Assembly: GCA_937138415.1 (NCBI GenBank)
Contig: CAKZPA010000027.1
Coordinates: 1 to 58,327 of the forward strand
Direction of reading: 5' to 3'
DNA from: an uncultured Nitrospiraceae bacterium
GTDB lineage: Bacteria > Nitrospirota > Thermodesulfovibrionia > Thermodesulfovibrionales > SM23-35
DNA length: 58,327 nucleotides
The notes under the pieces are model-generated. The model saw only the letters and a list, made by a program, of their open reading frames with translations. It had not been told where the DNA came from and did no database searches. Every line of letters starts with the position of its first letter. Within the stretch, counting starts at the first letter, position 1. Positions 7,648 through 16,714 of the stretch are shown one piece after another. The translations under genes were made by a program, and so were the position numbers.

Positions 7648-9375
7648 TCATTCGCGGACACCCGTCACGCCATCTCGCCGCCCGGCATCTTCGATCTTGC
7701 GGAGGACCCGATTCTTCAAGTCTGCGTCTTCGCTTTTTTCGTGGAACATGAGAGATCGTTTCCAGTACTCGCGAGCCCGCCCCCCGTCTTTCACCGCGTC
7801 ATAGACATCACCGATATGCTCAAGGATCGTCGGATCGTCGCTCACGCGTTCAGCCGCCTTCAGCAACATTTCGAGCGCTTCGGGAAATCTGCCCATTTTG
7901 TAGTACACCCATCCGAGACTGTCCATAATGTATCCGCTGGCCGGGTTCAGCGCAAGCGCTTTCCGAATCATCGAGAGCGCCTCGTCAAGATGGATCCCCC
8001 TGTCGGCATAACTATAGCCGAGATAGTTGAGTGCCTCCGCGTGCTCCGGATTCATCTCGAGGACCCGCTTGAGGCAATCTACCATCTCATCGAACTTCCC
8101 CGTTTTTTCGAAGACGACCGCCTGATTGAAGAGAAGGTTATCGTTCGTCGGAAAACGCTCGACGGCCTCCCGGAGAATGCTCTCCGCGTGGCCGTACTCC
8201 TTCTTGTGAATGTACGCCGTCGAGAGGTATAGGTAGGTTTCAGGATTGTCCCTCTCGAAACTGAGGAGTTCCTGATACGTGGCGATAGCCTCGTCGACTC
8301 TCTTCGTCCGTGAATAGAGGAGCCCCAGATAGAAGAACGCGTTCGCGTTCTTCGGATCATGGGCGATAATTTTCTTCAGCTCCGCAATCGCTTCTTCGGG
8401 TCTGTCGAGTTCCCCGAGACAAACGGCAAGGTAGTAACGTATCCCGATATTCTGCGGCCTCGCCTCCAACACGATCCTGAATTCCTCTATCGCCTTATCG
8501 TACTGTTTGTCGTCGAGATAGAGGAGGCCAAGATTGACGTGGGCATCGATGTTGACGGGGAGCTGAGAACTGATCTCCCGGTACTGCTCGATGGCCCTGT
8601 CCGTCTCCTTCTGTTTAAAGTAGATCTGGGCCAACCTCTCCCGCGCCTGGAGATTGTGCGGGTTCGCGGAGACGGCCTGTTGGTAATACTCCTCGGCTTC
8701 CTGCCACTGATTCTTCGTCTCCGCGATCAGCCCGAGGTTGTAGTACGCCGCATCGAAATTCGGCTTCTGGGCCGTCACCTTCGCAAAACAGTCCGCGGCC
8801 AGATCACTCTCTCCCGCGTCCAGGTAGAGGGTGCCCAAATAGAAGATTGCCATCGCATTCGTTGGGTCTCTCTCGGTGAGTTCCTTCAGTATGCGGATCG
8901 CTTGTTCGTGCTCCTTCGCGGACGCATAGAGGAGACTCAGAAAAATCGCCGCTTCACGGTGATCGGGCCGCAGCGAAAGGATCCGCCGGTAAACGTCGAT
9001 CGCCTCGCGCGTCTTCTTCTGGCTGTTGTAGAGCTGTCCGATGAGGAGGAGGGCAGGGATATTGTCAGGGGAGCGCGCGACGATCTGCTCCGCGCGCACG
9101 AGCGCTTCGCTTACCTTGCCGGTTCTCAGGAGAAGATAGCTTATCTGGAGTTGAAGCGAGGCGGAGGTAGGGTCTTTCTCGAGGGCTTGCTCGTAATAGT
9201 CGAGGGCATCCTCCCATTTCCCGTCTTTTTCGGCAAGCGTTCCCAACAGAAAAAGGTGATACGAGTCCGGTGCCAGCGGCTGCGCTTCCGGAGCGGGTTT
9301 GACACCGCGTGATGTGCACGAGAAAGCGAGGAGGGAAAAAAAAAGAACCGCGAAGGGTGCGTATTTCAAAAGCAT
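7648..9375 (-). CDS. TPR-repeat probable lipoprotein
   Basis: 575 residues from ATG 9375. The N-terminus MLLKYAPFAVLFFSLLAFSC is a signal sequence ending in a lipobox-like AFSC (a slightly atypical match), so it is probably lipid-anchored. The remainder is about 14 tetratricopeptide repeats of 34 residues with the W/LG/Y..A/F..A..P pattern (for example ALDYYEQALEKDPTSA, AIEEFRIVLEARPQNI, AEALNYLGYSYADRG). TPR proteins are protein-interaction scaffolds; in this position, upstream of ispE, similar genes are common but uncharacterised. An earlier in-frame GTG at 9405 would spoil the signal peptide. There is no Shine-Dalgarno, but a TTGTGA-N18-CATAAT promoter ends 6 nt before the ATG, suggesting a leaderless mRNA. 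Confidence 0.85.
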   Translation of the reverse strand: MLLKYAPFAVLFFSLLAFSCTSRGVKPAPEAQPLAPDSYHLFLLGTLAEKDGKWEDALDYYEQALEKDPTSASLQLQISYLLLRTGKVSEALVRAEQIVARSPDNIPALLLIGQLYNSQKKTREAIDVYRRILSLRPDHREAAIFLSLLYASAKEHEQAIRILKELTERDPTNAMAIFYLGTLYLDAGESDLAADCFAKVTAQKPNFDAAYYNLGLIAETKNQWQEAEEYYQQAVSANPHNLQARERLAQIYFKQKETDRAIEQYREISSQLPVNIDAHVNLGLLYLDDKQYDKAIEEFRIVLEARPQNIGIRYYLAVCLGELDRPEEAIAELKKIIAHDPKNANAFFYLGLLYSRTKRVDEAIATYQELLSFERDNPETYLYLSTAYIHKKEYGHAESILREAVERFPTNDNLLFNQAVVFEKTGKFDEMVDCLKRVLEMNPEHAEALNYLGYSYADRGIHLDEALSMIRKALALNPASGYIMDSLGWVYYKMGRFPEALEMLLKAAERVSDDPTILEHIGDVYDAVKDGGRAREYWKRSLMFHEKSEDADLKNRVLRKIEDAGRRDGVTGVRE

Positions 9376-9381
9376 AACAAA

Positions 9382-9411
9382 ATTATGACACAAAGGCGGG
9401 ACCATTCACAA
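9382..9411 (-). promoter_or_regulatory. Promoter of the TPR-ispE-prs-rplY-pth-moeA-RLP operon
   Basis: TTGTGA (9411-9406), an 18-nt spacer and CATAAT (9387-9382) on the minus strand. The predicted transcription start coincides with the ATG at 9375. Confidence 0.6.
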
Positions 9412-9413
9412 TG

Positions 9414-9422
9414 TGATAGAAT
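9414..9422 (+). promoter_or_regulatory. Extended -10 promoter of priA
   Basis: TGATAGAAT fits TGnTATAAT with one mismatch and ends 5 nt before the ATG at 9428; no Shine-Dalgarno exists. It is divergent from and interleaved with the promoter of the TPR operon. Confidence 0.5.
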
Positions 9423-9427
9423 TCACC

Positions 9428-11365
9428 ATGGAATTTTGCAACGTCGTTTTCCCGCGCTCCATTCCCGCGCTGACCTATCGCTGTCCACAAAGCCTTTCCG
9501 AGCGGGTCAAACCCGGCATGATCGTTCGCGCGCATCTCAAGAATGTCCTCCTGCGGGGCGTCGTCATCGGAGAAGCGCGCCCTCCCGAACACGGGGAGAT
9601 CAAAGACCTCTGCGACGTCGAATACGACGCCCCGATCCTGAACGATGCCCTCACGAAGCTCCTCTGCTGGATGTCGGACTACTATCTCGCCGAACACGGA
9701 CTCGTGCTGAAACATTTCCTCCCCGGGGAACTGTTTTCGAGACAGGAGCGGCGGAAAAGAAACCGTTCCCTGCCGAAAGGACAGGAACCCCTCGCGCCCC
9801 GCGCCATACCTCTCGATAATACGCCGATCGATGACGCGCTCTGCCGACGGGTAACCGAGGCGATCCGGGGAGGGACATTCAAGACGTTCCTCCTGCACGC
9901 TCCGACCACCCTCTATCCCCGCGCATTCCTCCGGCGAATCATCGGGGACTCCCGGAATGGCATCGTCATCGTCCCCGAGATGCATTCACTGTCGGCCCTG
10001 TACACCTGCCTCCACGACGCGTTCGGTGAGAGGATCTGCCTCTACCACGGCGGCCTCAGTCCTGCGAGAAAACGTTCCGCTCTGGAAAAGATCCTTTCAG
10101 GCCACATAGATATTGTCATGGGCACGAGGATAGCGGTCTTCGCGCCGCTCAAGCGGGTGTCTTTCATCGCCGTTCTCGATGAACACAGCCCTTCGTACAA
10201 AGAACAAAAGATCCCGTCCTACCATGGAAGGGACGTTGCGGTTATGCGGGGGCTCTTCGAAAACGCAACGGTTCTCCTGGCTTCTATCGCCCCCTCGGTG
10301 GAGTCTTTCTTCAACTGCCGGCAGGGAAAATACACGTTGCTCAGACCGCGTGAGAGCGGCGACAAACGCCGGATCAGGCTCGTCGACATGAGGTACGAGA
10401 AAAGAGGGCGCTTCTCGCTCTCAAGGATCAGCACAGACAAAACCGCGTCTTGTCTCAAGAGGGACGGCAAGGTGCTCTTCCTCATCAACAGGCGGGGATA
10501 CGCAACGCTCCTCGCGTGCGAAGAGTGCGGTCACGTCGAAGAATGCCCGACGTGCGCGATACCGCTCGTCTACCATAAACAGGACACGGCGCTGAAGTGC
10601 CACTACTGCGGTTTCGTCCGACCCCGTGTGCCCGAACTCTGCAGGATCTGCGGGGGTCACGCGATTCGCCTCCTCGGCATTGGAACCCAGAGAGTGCAGG
10701 AAGATGTCGACCGTCTTTTCGGCGTGAAGAGCCTCCGGATCGACCGCGACAGAATGATCAGCACGGGCACGTTACGTACCCGAATGCGGCCTGCGGAAAT
10801 GCCGGACGCCCGATTGGTCATCGGAACGACCTTGATGTCGAGGTGGTTAAGCCGTGGAGCGGAGTATTCTCTCGCGGTGCTTCTGAACGCCGACAGTTTC
10901 CTCAATCGTGCCGATTTCAGGTCAGCGGAGAGGGCGTTTCAGGAGATCGCGACCGTCCTCGATGCCGTCAGGTACGACGGCGAGGTGCTCATTCAGACGA
11001 GAATGCCCGACCACTACGTGTTCGAAGCGCTCAAACGCGGTGACCATGAACTTTTCTACCGGGAGGAGATACGCAAACGCCGATCGCTCCTCTACCCGCC
11101 GTTTTCACGTGTGATCGTGCTGGCGTGCGTGAGTTCGCGCAACGCCTCTGCCCACATGGAACAGATTCGCGCTCAGGGATATGGAGACGTGACCGTCCTG
11201 GGGCCTGCGGTCTCCGGACAGAAGACAAAGGGGATCGAACATAGGTGGCTCCTCAAGTCTCCTCGCCGCGAGCACCTTCATGCCGCAACCCGCCGCATCA
11301 TGAAAGCGCTGAAGGAATCGAAAGATATACGAATAACAATCGACGTCGATCCTGTCGATCTGTAG
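9428..11365 (+). CDS. priA: Primosomal protein N' (PriA) with eroded helicase motifs
   Basis: 645 residues. PriA recognises stalled forks and reloads the replisome. The N-terminal 3'-DNA-binding domain (1-100), helicase-like core and C-terminal domain align with PriA along their length (GTRIAVFAPL, SYHGRDVAVMRG, ADFRSAERAFQE). All eight zinc-binding cysteines are present (CEEC, CPTC, CHYC, CRIC). The ATPase motifs are not: the Walker A site is HAPTTLYPRAF (157-167) without GxGKT, DEEH is reduced to DEHS (251-254), the GSATP motif is ASIAP, and the QxxGRxGR motif is missing. This resembles the helicase-inactive PriA of actinobacteria. ATG 9428 is chosen over GTG 9413 from homology and promoter position. 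Confidence 0.9.
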   Translation: MEFCNVVFPRSIPALTYRCPQSLSERVKPGMIVRAHLKNVLLRGVVIGEARPPEHGEIKDLCDVEYDAPILNDALTKLLCWMSDYYLAEHGLVLKHFLPGELFSRQERRKRNRSLPKGQEPLAPRAIPLDNTPIDDALCRRVTEAIRGGTFKTFLLHAPTTLYPRAFLRRIIGDSRNGIVIVPEMHSLSALYTCLHDAFGERICLYHGGLSPARKRSALEKILSGHIDIVMGTRIAVFAPLKRVSFIAVLDEHSPSYKEQKIPSYHGRDVAVMRGLFENATVLLASIAPSVESFFNCRQGKYTLLRPRESGDKRRIRLVDMRYEKRGRFSLSRISTDKTASCLKRDGKVLFLINRRGYATLLACEECGHVEECPTCAIPLVYHKQDTALKCHYCGFVRPRVPELCRICGGHAIRLLGIGTQRVQEDVDRLFGVKSLRIDRDRMISTGTLRTRMRPAEMPDARLVIGTTLMSRWLSRGAEYSLAVLLNADSFLNRADFRSAERAFQEIATVLDAVRYDGEVLIQTRMPDHYVFEALKRGDHELFYREEIRKRRSLLYPPFSRVIVLACVSSRNASAHMEQIRAQGYGDVTVLGPAVSGQKTKGIEHRWLLKSPRREHLHAATRRIMKALKESKDIRITIDVDPVDL

Positions 11366-11474
11366 AATCGGGGATCCTCTCCGCCCGCGGGCCTCACCGT
11401 TCCCCGCAACGGCAACCCGAAGAAACGGTCCTTACAGAACGCGTCTACGAAGCGAAAGACGACGAGCGCCGCGT

Positions 11475-12269
11475 TCAGGTGACGCCTTCCTTCGGGGGCG
11501 CCGTCTTCGCATAGCGAAATCCGGTCCACAGCAGAACGAGAGCGAAAACGACGCGCAGCGTCTGATCCGGGAGAAAATGGGCGAGCGTCCCGCCGCAGTA
11601 AGTGCCGACAATGATCCCCGGGATCAATCCGTACAACATCTGCGTCGAAACATTTCCCAAACGGTAGTGCGTCAGCGCACCCACACCGCCGGCCGGAATC
11701 ATCGCAAGGAGCGAAATCCCCTGCGCAAGATGCTGCCCGACGCCGGCGAGGAGAACGAGCGCCGGCACCATCACCGTTCCTCCCCCGACACCCATCATGC
11801 CGGAAAGGAACCCGCTGAAAATGCCGGTGATCAGGAGGATGGCACCTTTGGCGTAACCGCGAGGAGCGAACGCGGTCAACGATCCTAAATAGGGTTTCAG
11901 GAGAAGGAGCAATGCCACGCAAACGAGGAACACCCCGAACGCGCGCTTGAGCTTCCACTCCGGCAGTGCGTGGGCATACCGCGCTCCTCCGCGAGCCGTA
12001 GCCATTGCCGTCACCGCGATGAGAAGAGAGGCGATGATGTCGATCGACCCCCTCAGCGCATAGGTGATCGCACCACTGATGCCGGTAAAAACGAGCGCGA
12101 CCAGACTCGTCCCGTGTGCCCGATGCTGGCTCATTTTCAGTAAGCCTACCATGAGGGGGATCATCACGACACCACCGCCGAGTCCCACGAGCCCGCCGAA
12201 ACAACCGGCTGCCAACCCGATCAAAAGAGAAACGCCGCGGGAATGCGCCTTTTCACGCTCATCGCCCAC
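11475..12269 (-). CDS. TauE/SafE-family anion permease
   Basis: 264 residues with about eight hydrophobic segments and the two internally repeated glycine-rich signatures of the family: GCFGGLVGLGGGVVMIPLMV near the N-terminus and GFLSGMMGVGGGTVMVPALV in the middle. These proteins export sulfite, sulfoacetate or related organosulfur anions, but substrates are rarely known. The start is GTG 12269 with GAGGAG about 9 nt upstream. It lies 21 nt downstream of the YkgJ-type gene, so the two are cotranscribed. Confidence 0.88.
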   Translation of the reverse strand: MGDEREKAHSRGVSLLIGLAAGCFGGLVGLGGGVVMIPLMVGLLKMSQHRAHGTSLVALVFTGISGAITYALRGSIDIIASLLIAVTAMATARGGARYAHALPEWKLKRAFGVFLVCVALLLLLKPYLGSLTAFAPRGYAKGAILLITGIFSGFLSGMMGVGGGTVMVPALVLLAGVGQHLAQGISLLAMIPAGGVGALTHYRLGNVSTQMLYGLIPGIIVGTYCGGTLAHFLPDQTLRVVFALVLLWTGFRYAKTAPPKEGVT

Positions 12270-12290
12270 GCCGTGGCTCCTCGCGCTCGG

Positions 12291-12959
12291 TCATCTGTTC
12301 GGTCTCTCCGCGTGCCGTCTCTCGAACTCTTCCATCTTCCCGGCGAGGCTCTTCCAGTTGCACGTCTGCATGAGCTTCACCACCTGGTGCACCGCGCCCG
12401 TCTCGATAAGCTTCCACCGCTCCTTTTCATCGGCGATGCCGTAGAACGGGAGCATGAGAAAGAATGCCCGGTCGGTATATCGCTTGATCGGTGTGAGGAC
12501 GTCTTCCCTCCTCGTATAGTAAGGGTCTTCGCCTTCCCTGCAGGGCTCATTGAAGACGTTGAACTGCCTGCAGGCCACAGGCCTCATCGGGTGGACAGCG
12601 CAGGCGCCGTGCGCGAGAAAGGGGCACGGGTCATACTCGCGATAGTCTCTCAGTCGACTCTTGACGATGTCGCGCTCCGAACCGCGCATTTTCTCCGTGA
12701 CGTACCATGAAAGCCCTACCAGCTCGAGCGGGTAAACCGGAATCGTCCTATGCGTCCTGCAGCAGGCCGAGCACCCCTTCGCGCACGCTATCTTCTTCCC
12801 TCGTCTCGCCGCGCTCCTGATGGCCACGTCGACGCCCTCATCGACCGCGGCATAGGCGTCCAGCAAGAGAGGGAGCCATGGATGTACCTTTTCGTCCTCG
12901 GGAAAAGAAAGCCTCCTCTGCGAGGACGATCTCGCTTGTGAACGTTTTTTAGTTTTCAT
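12291..12959 (-). CDS. YkgJ-family cysteine-cluster protein
   Basis: 222 residues. The conserved cysteine pattern of the UPF0153/YkgJ family is visible: CAKGCSACCRTH, then CPFLAHGACAVHPMRPVACR and a later Cys in NEPC, a putative Zn or Fe-S site. The role is unknown. A TATAAT (12976-12971 minus) lies 11 nt upstream of the ATG, leaving a leader of only a few nucleotides; it overlaps the divergent -10 of the radical SAM gene. Confidence 0.8.
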   Translation of the reverse strand: MKTKKRSQARSSSQRRLSFPEDEKVHPWLPLLLDAYAAVDEGVDVAIRSAARRGKKIACAKGCSACCRTHRTIPVYPLELVGLSWYVTEKMRGSERDIVKSRLRDYREYDPCPFLAHGACAVHPMRPVACRQFNVFNEPCREGEDPYYTRREDVLTPIKRYTDRAFFLMLPFYGIADEKERWKLIETGAVHQVVKLMQTCNWKSLAGKMEEFERRHAERPNR

Positions 12960-12970
12960 GTCGCCAGGGA

Positions 12971-12982
12971 ATTATATAGAAT
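12971..12982. promoter_or_regulatory. Overlapping divergent -10 elements
   Basis: ATTATATAGAAT contains TATAAT on the minus strand (12976-12971, towards the YkgJ gene) and TAGAAT on the plus strand (12977-12982, towards the radical SAM gene). The two genes' starts are only 41 nt apart, so the two polymerases would compete. Confidence 0.45.
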
Positions 12983-13000
12983 ACATCAGAAGACGATCGT

Positions 13001-14833
13001 ATGGATTTTATCTTTATTTCCATGCCCTACGCGCGATTCATCTCGCGCTGGTTTGCCAACGTTCCGAACATCAACCTCGGCATCATGCAGGCGTACCTCG
13101 AGGAGAGGGGCTGGGGCGTGCGGACGTTCCACTTCCACCTCGATTTCCTTCCGTATTTGGAGCAATTTCCGTCGCATGTCAAAGAGAACCTGATTGCCCT
13201 GACAGAGCAGTTCGGCGTCGAATACATGGGGCTGGATTACCTCTACGCGTCCCTCTTCTTCGAGAGCCACTACCTCCAATCGAAAGACCGGTTTGCCGAG
13301 CGCCTCCAGGTACTCGGCCTATCGGTCGATGACTTCGAAGAATTGCGGCGGGTTGCGCGGTCATTCGTCGATGCGTGCTTCGGGAAACTCGCGCCGCTTC
13401 TCCCGAACACGAGGCTCGTGGGGTTCAGCTGCTCCCATTACCAACTGAGCGGCTCTCTCCTTCTCTGCGAACGGATCAAGAACGCGTATCCGCACATTCT
13501 CGCGATCTTCGGCGGCAAAGACTGCACGGGCGCTTTCGGCGACGAATTCATGAAGAGGGTCGGTATCGTCGATTTCGTCGGGACGGGAGAGTGCGAAGTC
13601 ACGGTCGAGAGTCTGCTCGATCGCCTGCGCAATCCCGCGAAAAGCGTCTTCAATGTCCTTTATAGAGACGCCGACGGCACGGTGCGGAGATCGCCGTCCC
13701 GTCCGAATACTTCCATCGAGTCGCTCCCTTTCCCCGCATACGATTTCGGACAGTTTCCGATCGGTCCGTCCGACATCATTCTCCCGATCGAATTCGGGAG
13801 GGGCTGCCCGTGGAAACGGTGTACGTTCTGCCCGGATGAATCCTACCACATTCTCTGTCAGGCGAAGTCGCCGAGTCGTATCGCGGCAGAAATATCGCAC
13901 TACCTCGGCATTTCACGGAATCTCAGACGTTACTTCATCCTCGATTCGGACGCGCTGAAAAACAGGGACGCGATCATCGCTCTCTCCAAAAAACTCGCAG
14001 GCATGGATCTCGAGTTCATCTATGCCGAGTTCCGCGCCGAAAAAATGGACCGGGATGTCTTAAAAGCCCTCAGGGATATCGGCACGTGGGTCCCGTACTT
14101 TCAGATCGGCATCGAAACGTTCAGTGACAATCTCCTCAAGCTGATGAACAAAGGCGTCACCGCCCTGAAAAACGTCGAGGTCCTGAAAGCGGCGGCGGAG
14201 TTGGGGGTTTCCGTTCAATTCAATCTCTTCACGTCCTTTCCGGGCATGACGGAATCCGACCTGAGGGAAAATACGCGGGTCATGGATCTTATTTCCCACA
14301 TACTCGTGAAAGACCTTTTCTCGATATTCCCCGGCGAATTTTACCTGCCGCCCGACTGTCCGATCTTCCTGAACGCCGATCGGTGGGGGTTGATGAAGGG
14401 ACCGGAATCGGTTTTCTCCGCGGTGTTTCGGGACCTGAACATGCCGTCCTATTCCAACTATCCGTACCCGTACCGTTTCCGCAACGACGAGGAACAGTAC
14501 CGTTTCTCCATGGCTTTGCGGGCGAAAGTCGAAGAAATCAAGAGCAGGACCAGTAACGAGACATTCATGGTCTGGAGGAACGTGCCGAACGGAATGGAAG
14601 TCGAGATCTCGAAGAACGGCTCGAGGGGAGCGTTCCTCCTCAGTGATCGGGAAGCGACTATCTACGCCGCGGCGTGCGAGCGAATTCGGCACGTCGATGA
14701 CGTCTCCTCGGAACTGCGCATCCCCGCGGATGAAATATCGGCAGTCCTCGAGACATTCGAACAGCGAGGGATAACCCTCCTCTCCCCGGACCGCAAAGAG
14801 TTTCTGTCGCTCGCCTTGCGGGCCGGAGATTGA
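13001..14833 (+). CDS. Cobalamin-binding radical SAM protein
   Basis: 610 residues. The N-terminal ~210 residues form a B12-binding Rossmann-like domain (FIFISMPYARF, LGIMQAYLEERGWGV, HILAIFGGKDCTGAFGDEF, VDFVGTGECEVTVESLL). A radical SAM domain follows with the cluster motif CPWKRCTFC, that is CX4CX2C instead of the usual CX3CX2C. The C-terminal ~120 residues look like a winged-helix/recognition domain. The layout resembles the RiPP-maturation rSAM/B12 methyltransferase group, whose first spacing is also expanded, but no precursor peptide is seen nearby. It is probably cotranscribed with hemG 50 nt downstream. The substrate is unknown. Confidence 0.85.
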   Translation: MDFIFISMPYARFISRWFANVPNINLGIMQAYLEERGWGVRTFHFHLDFLPYLEQFPSHVKENLIALTEQFGVEYMGLDYLYASLFFESHYLQSKDRFAERLQVLGLSVDDFEELRRVARSFVDACFGKLAPLLPNTRLVGFSCSHYQLSGSLLLCERIKNAYPHILAIFGGKDCTGAFGDEFMKRVGIVDFVGTGECEVTVESLLDRLRNPAKSVFNVLYRDADGTVRRSPSRPNTSIESLPFPAYDFGQFPIGPSDIILPIEFGRGCPWKRCTFCPDESYHILCQAKSPSRIAAEISHYLGISRNLRRYFILDSDALKNRDAIIALSKKLAGMDLEFIYAEFRAEKMDRDVLKALRDIGTWVPYFQIGIETFSDNLLKLMNKGVTALKNVEVLKAAAELGVSVQFNLFTSFPGMTESDLRENTRVMDLISHILVKDLFSIFPGEFYLPPDCPIFLNADRWGLMKGPESVFSAVFRDLNMPSYSNYPYPYRFRNDEEQYRFSMALRAKVEEIKSRTSNETFMVWRNVPNGMEVEISKNGSRGAFLLSDREATIYAAACERIRHVDDVSSELRIPADEISAVLETFEQRGITLLSPDRKEFLSLALRAGD

Positions 14834-14883
14834 AAAACTATATAGATTCAGATGATCGATTGTGATAAGATGAGGCAGAACGT

Positions 14884-16242
14884 ATGAGATTGGTGATCAT
14901 CGGCGGCGGCATCTCCGGGCTTTCTCTCGCCTATTTTCTCCTCGAACAGAGACCCGCCCTGGATATCCTCGTTCTCGAGTCGGAGCAGAAAGCCGGAGGA
15001 AAGATATGGACCGACAAGATCGACGGGTTCCTCTGTGAATGGGGCGTCAATGGCTTTCTCGACAACCGACCGAAAACGTTGGAGCTCGTGTCGAAGCTCG
15101 GCCTGACGCCGCTCCGGAGCAACGACAATGCCCGCAAGAGATTCATTTTTTCGAACGGGAGGCTCAACCTTTTGCCCGAGTCTCCCACCGCTTTCCTCGC
15201 GTCCAATCTCCTGAGTGTCAGGGGCCGCTTGAGAATTCTCTGGGAACCATTCGTGCCAAAGTGGCAGGGCGGCGACGAGACGCTCGCCCACTTCGCGACG
15301 AGGAGGCTGGGACGGGAAGCGTACGAGAAACTCATCGATCCGATGGCTTCCGGTATTTTCGCGGGCGACCCCGAAACAATGAGCCTCAAGAGTTGTTTCC
15401 GAAAAGTGTACCTACTCGAACAAACCTATGGCAGCCTGATACGGGGCATGATCAATCTCCAGAAAGAAGCGAAAAAGACGGGCAGGAAAGTCGGAGCAGG
15501 GCCTGGCGGCGTCCTGACATCATTCTTTGACGGGATGGAGACGGTCATACAGGCACTCACCGCGTTCCTCGGCGAGCGGCTGCGCACCGGTTCCCCGGTC
15601 GTCTCTCTCGACAGGAAGACGACATCCTACGAAATCTTCCTCGGAGACGGGACGACTCTCTCGGCCGATGCCGTCGTCTGCGCGACGCCGGCGTTCGTCA
15701 CGTCGGCTATGGTGAAGGAACTGGATAGGGAACTTTCGGCCGTACTGAGCGAAATCTCCTATCCATCGATATCCGTCGTCTGCCTCGGGTACAGGCGAGA
15801 AAAAATCCGTCAGAATCTCGACGGCTTCGGATTCCTCGTACCGTTCAGGGAGGGCAGGAGGATTCTCGGCACGCTGTGGGACTCGAGCATTTTCCCGAAC
15901 AGGGCGCCCGAGGGCTACGTTCTGCTCAGAACCATGCTTGGCGGCGCGCGGAAATCTGATCTTGCGCTGGAACCCGAAGATACGCTGAAGGGCATCGTGA
16001 TGGACGAGCTAAGAGGAATCATGGGCATCTCGGCGGAACCCGACATCGCGAGGGTGTACACCCACCCGCGGGGGATCCCGCAATACACGATCGGCCATGA
16101 GCAGAAGACGGCTCGGATTGCGGAATTATGCCGGAAATACAAAGGGTTCCACGTCACCGGCAACGCGTACGGCGGTATCGGCGTCAACGACTGTATCGAG
16201 AATTCTTCCCAGCTTGCACAAAGGATTCTTCAAGAGATATAA
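14884..16242 (+). CDS. hemG: Protoporphyrinogen oxidase (FAD-dependent)
   Basis: 452 residues, the usual PPOX length. It oxidises protoporphyrinogen IX (or coproporphyrinogen III) in haem synthesis. The N-terminal dinucleotide fold LVIIGGGISGLSLAYFL is followed by an acidic Glu (VLESEQKAGGKI), and GFLCEWGVNGFLDNRP and ASGIFAGDPETMSLKSCF are PPOX signatures; the C-terminal FAD segment is GNAYGGIGVNDCIE. Haem supply fits a genome with an 18-heme cytochrome. An extended -10 (TGATAAGAT, 14863-14871) lies just upstream, but GAGG 8 nt before the ATG suggests readthrough from the radical SAM gene as well. Confidence 0.92.
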   Translation: MRLVIIGGGISGLSLAYFLLEQRPALDILVLESEQKAGGKIWTDKIDGFLCEWGVNGFLDNRPKTLELVSKLGLTPLRSNDNARKRFIFSNGRLNLLPESPTAFLASNLLSVRGRLRILWEPFVPKWQGGDETLAHFATRRLGREAYEKLIDPMASGIFAGDPETMSLKSCFRKVYLLEQTYGSLIRGMINLQKEAKKTGRKVGAGPGGVLTSFFDGMETVIQALTAFLGERLRTGSPVVSLDRKTTSYEIFLGDGTTLSADAVVCATPAFVTSAMVKELDRELSAVLSEISYPSISVVCLGYRREKIRQNLDGFGFLVPFREGRRILGTLWDSSIFPNRAPEGYVLLRTMLGGARKSDLALEPEDTLKGIVMDELRGIMGISAEPDIARVYTHPRGIPQYTIGHEQKTARIAELCRKYKGFHVTGNAYGGIGVNDCIENSSQLAQRILQEI

Positions 16243-16307
16243 TTCTCGAAAAAGACGAACCGGGGTACGCGTGTCCCGCAACCAACTTTCATGACAGGAG
16301 GGGAACA

Positions 16308-16538
16308 TTGAAAGAGCAGGAAATCGTCGAACTCCTAAAAAAAGAGAACGAGGAATTCAGAAAATTGAGCGAAGAGCACAGAACCCTCGATACGGTCCTC
16401 GCTGAAATCGATAGCAAACGCTATCTCACGCAAGAAGAAGAACTCGAGCGGAAGAAGCTCCAAAAACAGAAACTGCTGAAGAAAGATCGGATGGCTGAAC
16501 TTGTGAGGCAGTACAAGAAGAGCCATTCTCTGAACTGA
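16308..16538 (+). CDS. DUF465/YdcH-family small protein
   Basis: 76 residues, highly charged and helical: an N-terminal LLKKENEEFRKLSEEHRTLD helix, a turn, then a Lys/Glu-rich helix containing LTQEEELERKKLQKQKLLKK and DRMAELVRQYKKS. This is the DUF465 (YdcH) pattern of a small helical hairpin of unknown role. The start is TTG 16308 preceded by AGGAGGGG (16298-16304). A bipartite intrinsic terminator follows the stop. Confidence 0.8.
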   Translation: MKEQEIVELLKKENEEFRKLSEEHRTLDTVLAEIDSKRYLTQEEELERKKLQKQKLLKKDRMAELVRQYKKSHSLN

Positions 16539-16564
16539 CACGAGATCGGCACGAACACGAAACG

Positions 16565-16616
16565 AACCGGGAAGCGCGCGATGGCTGTTCCCATCCCGTC
16601 TTTCCCGGTTTTTTCC
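16565..16616 (+). terminator. Intrinsic terminator after the hemG/DUF465 unit
   Basis: AACCGGGAA (16565-16573) pairs with TTCCCGGTT (16602-16610), followed by TTTTCCTTTT. A second short stem (GATGG/CCATC) sits inside the loop. Confidence 0.75.
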
Positions 16617-16714
16617 TTTTGTTCGAAAAAAATCGAATTTCCCTCTCAGGCGGACGATGAGGCTTTCCTGCGGCCGCACGGAGAAGAGAGCATACTGACT
16701 GAGTGGAGGAACGC

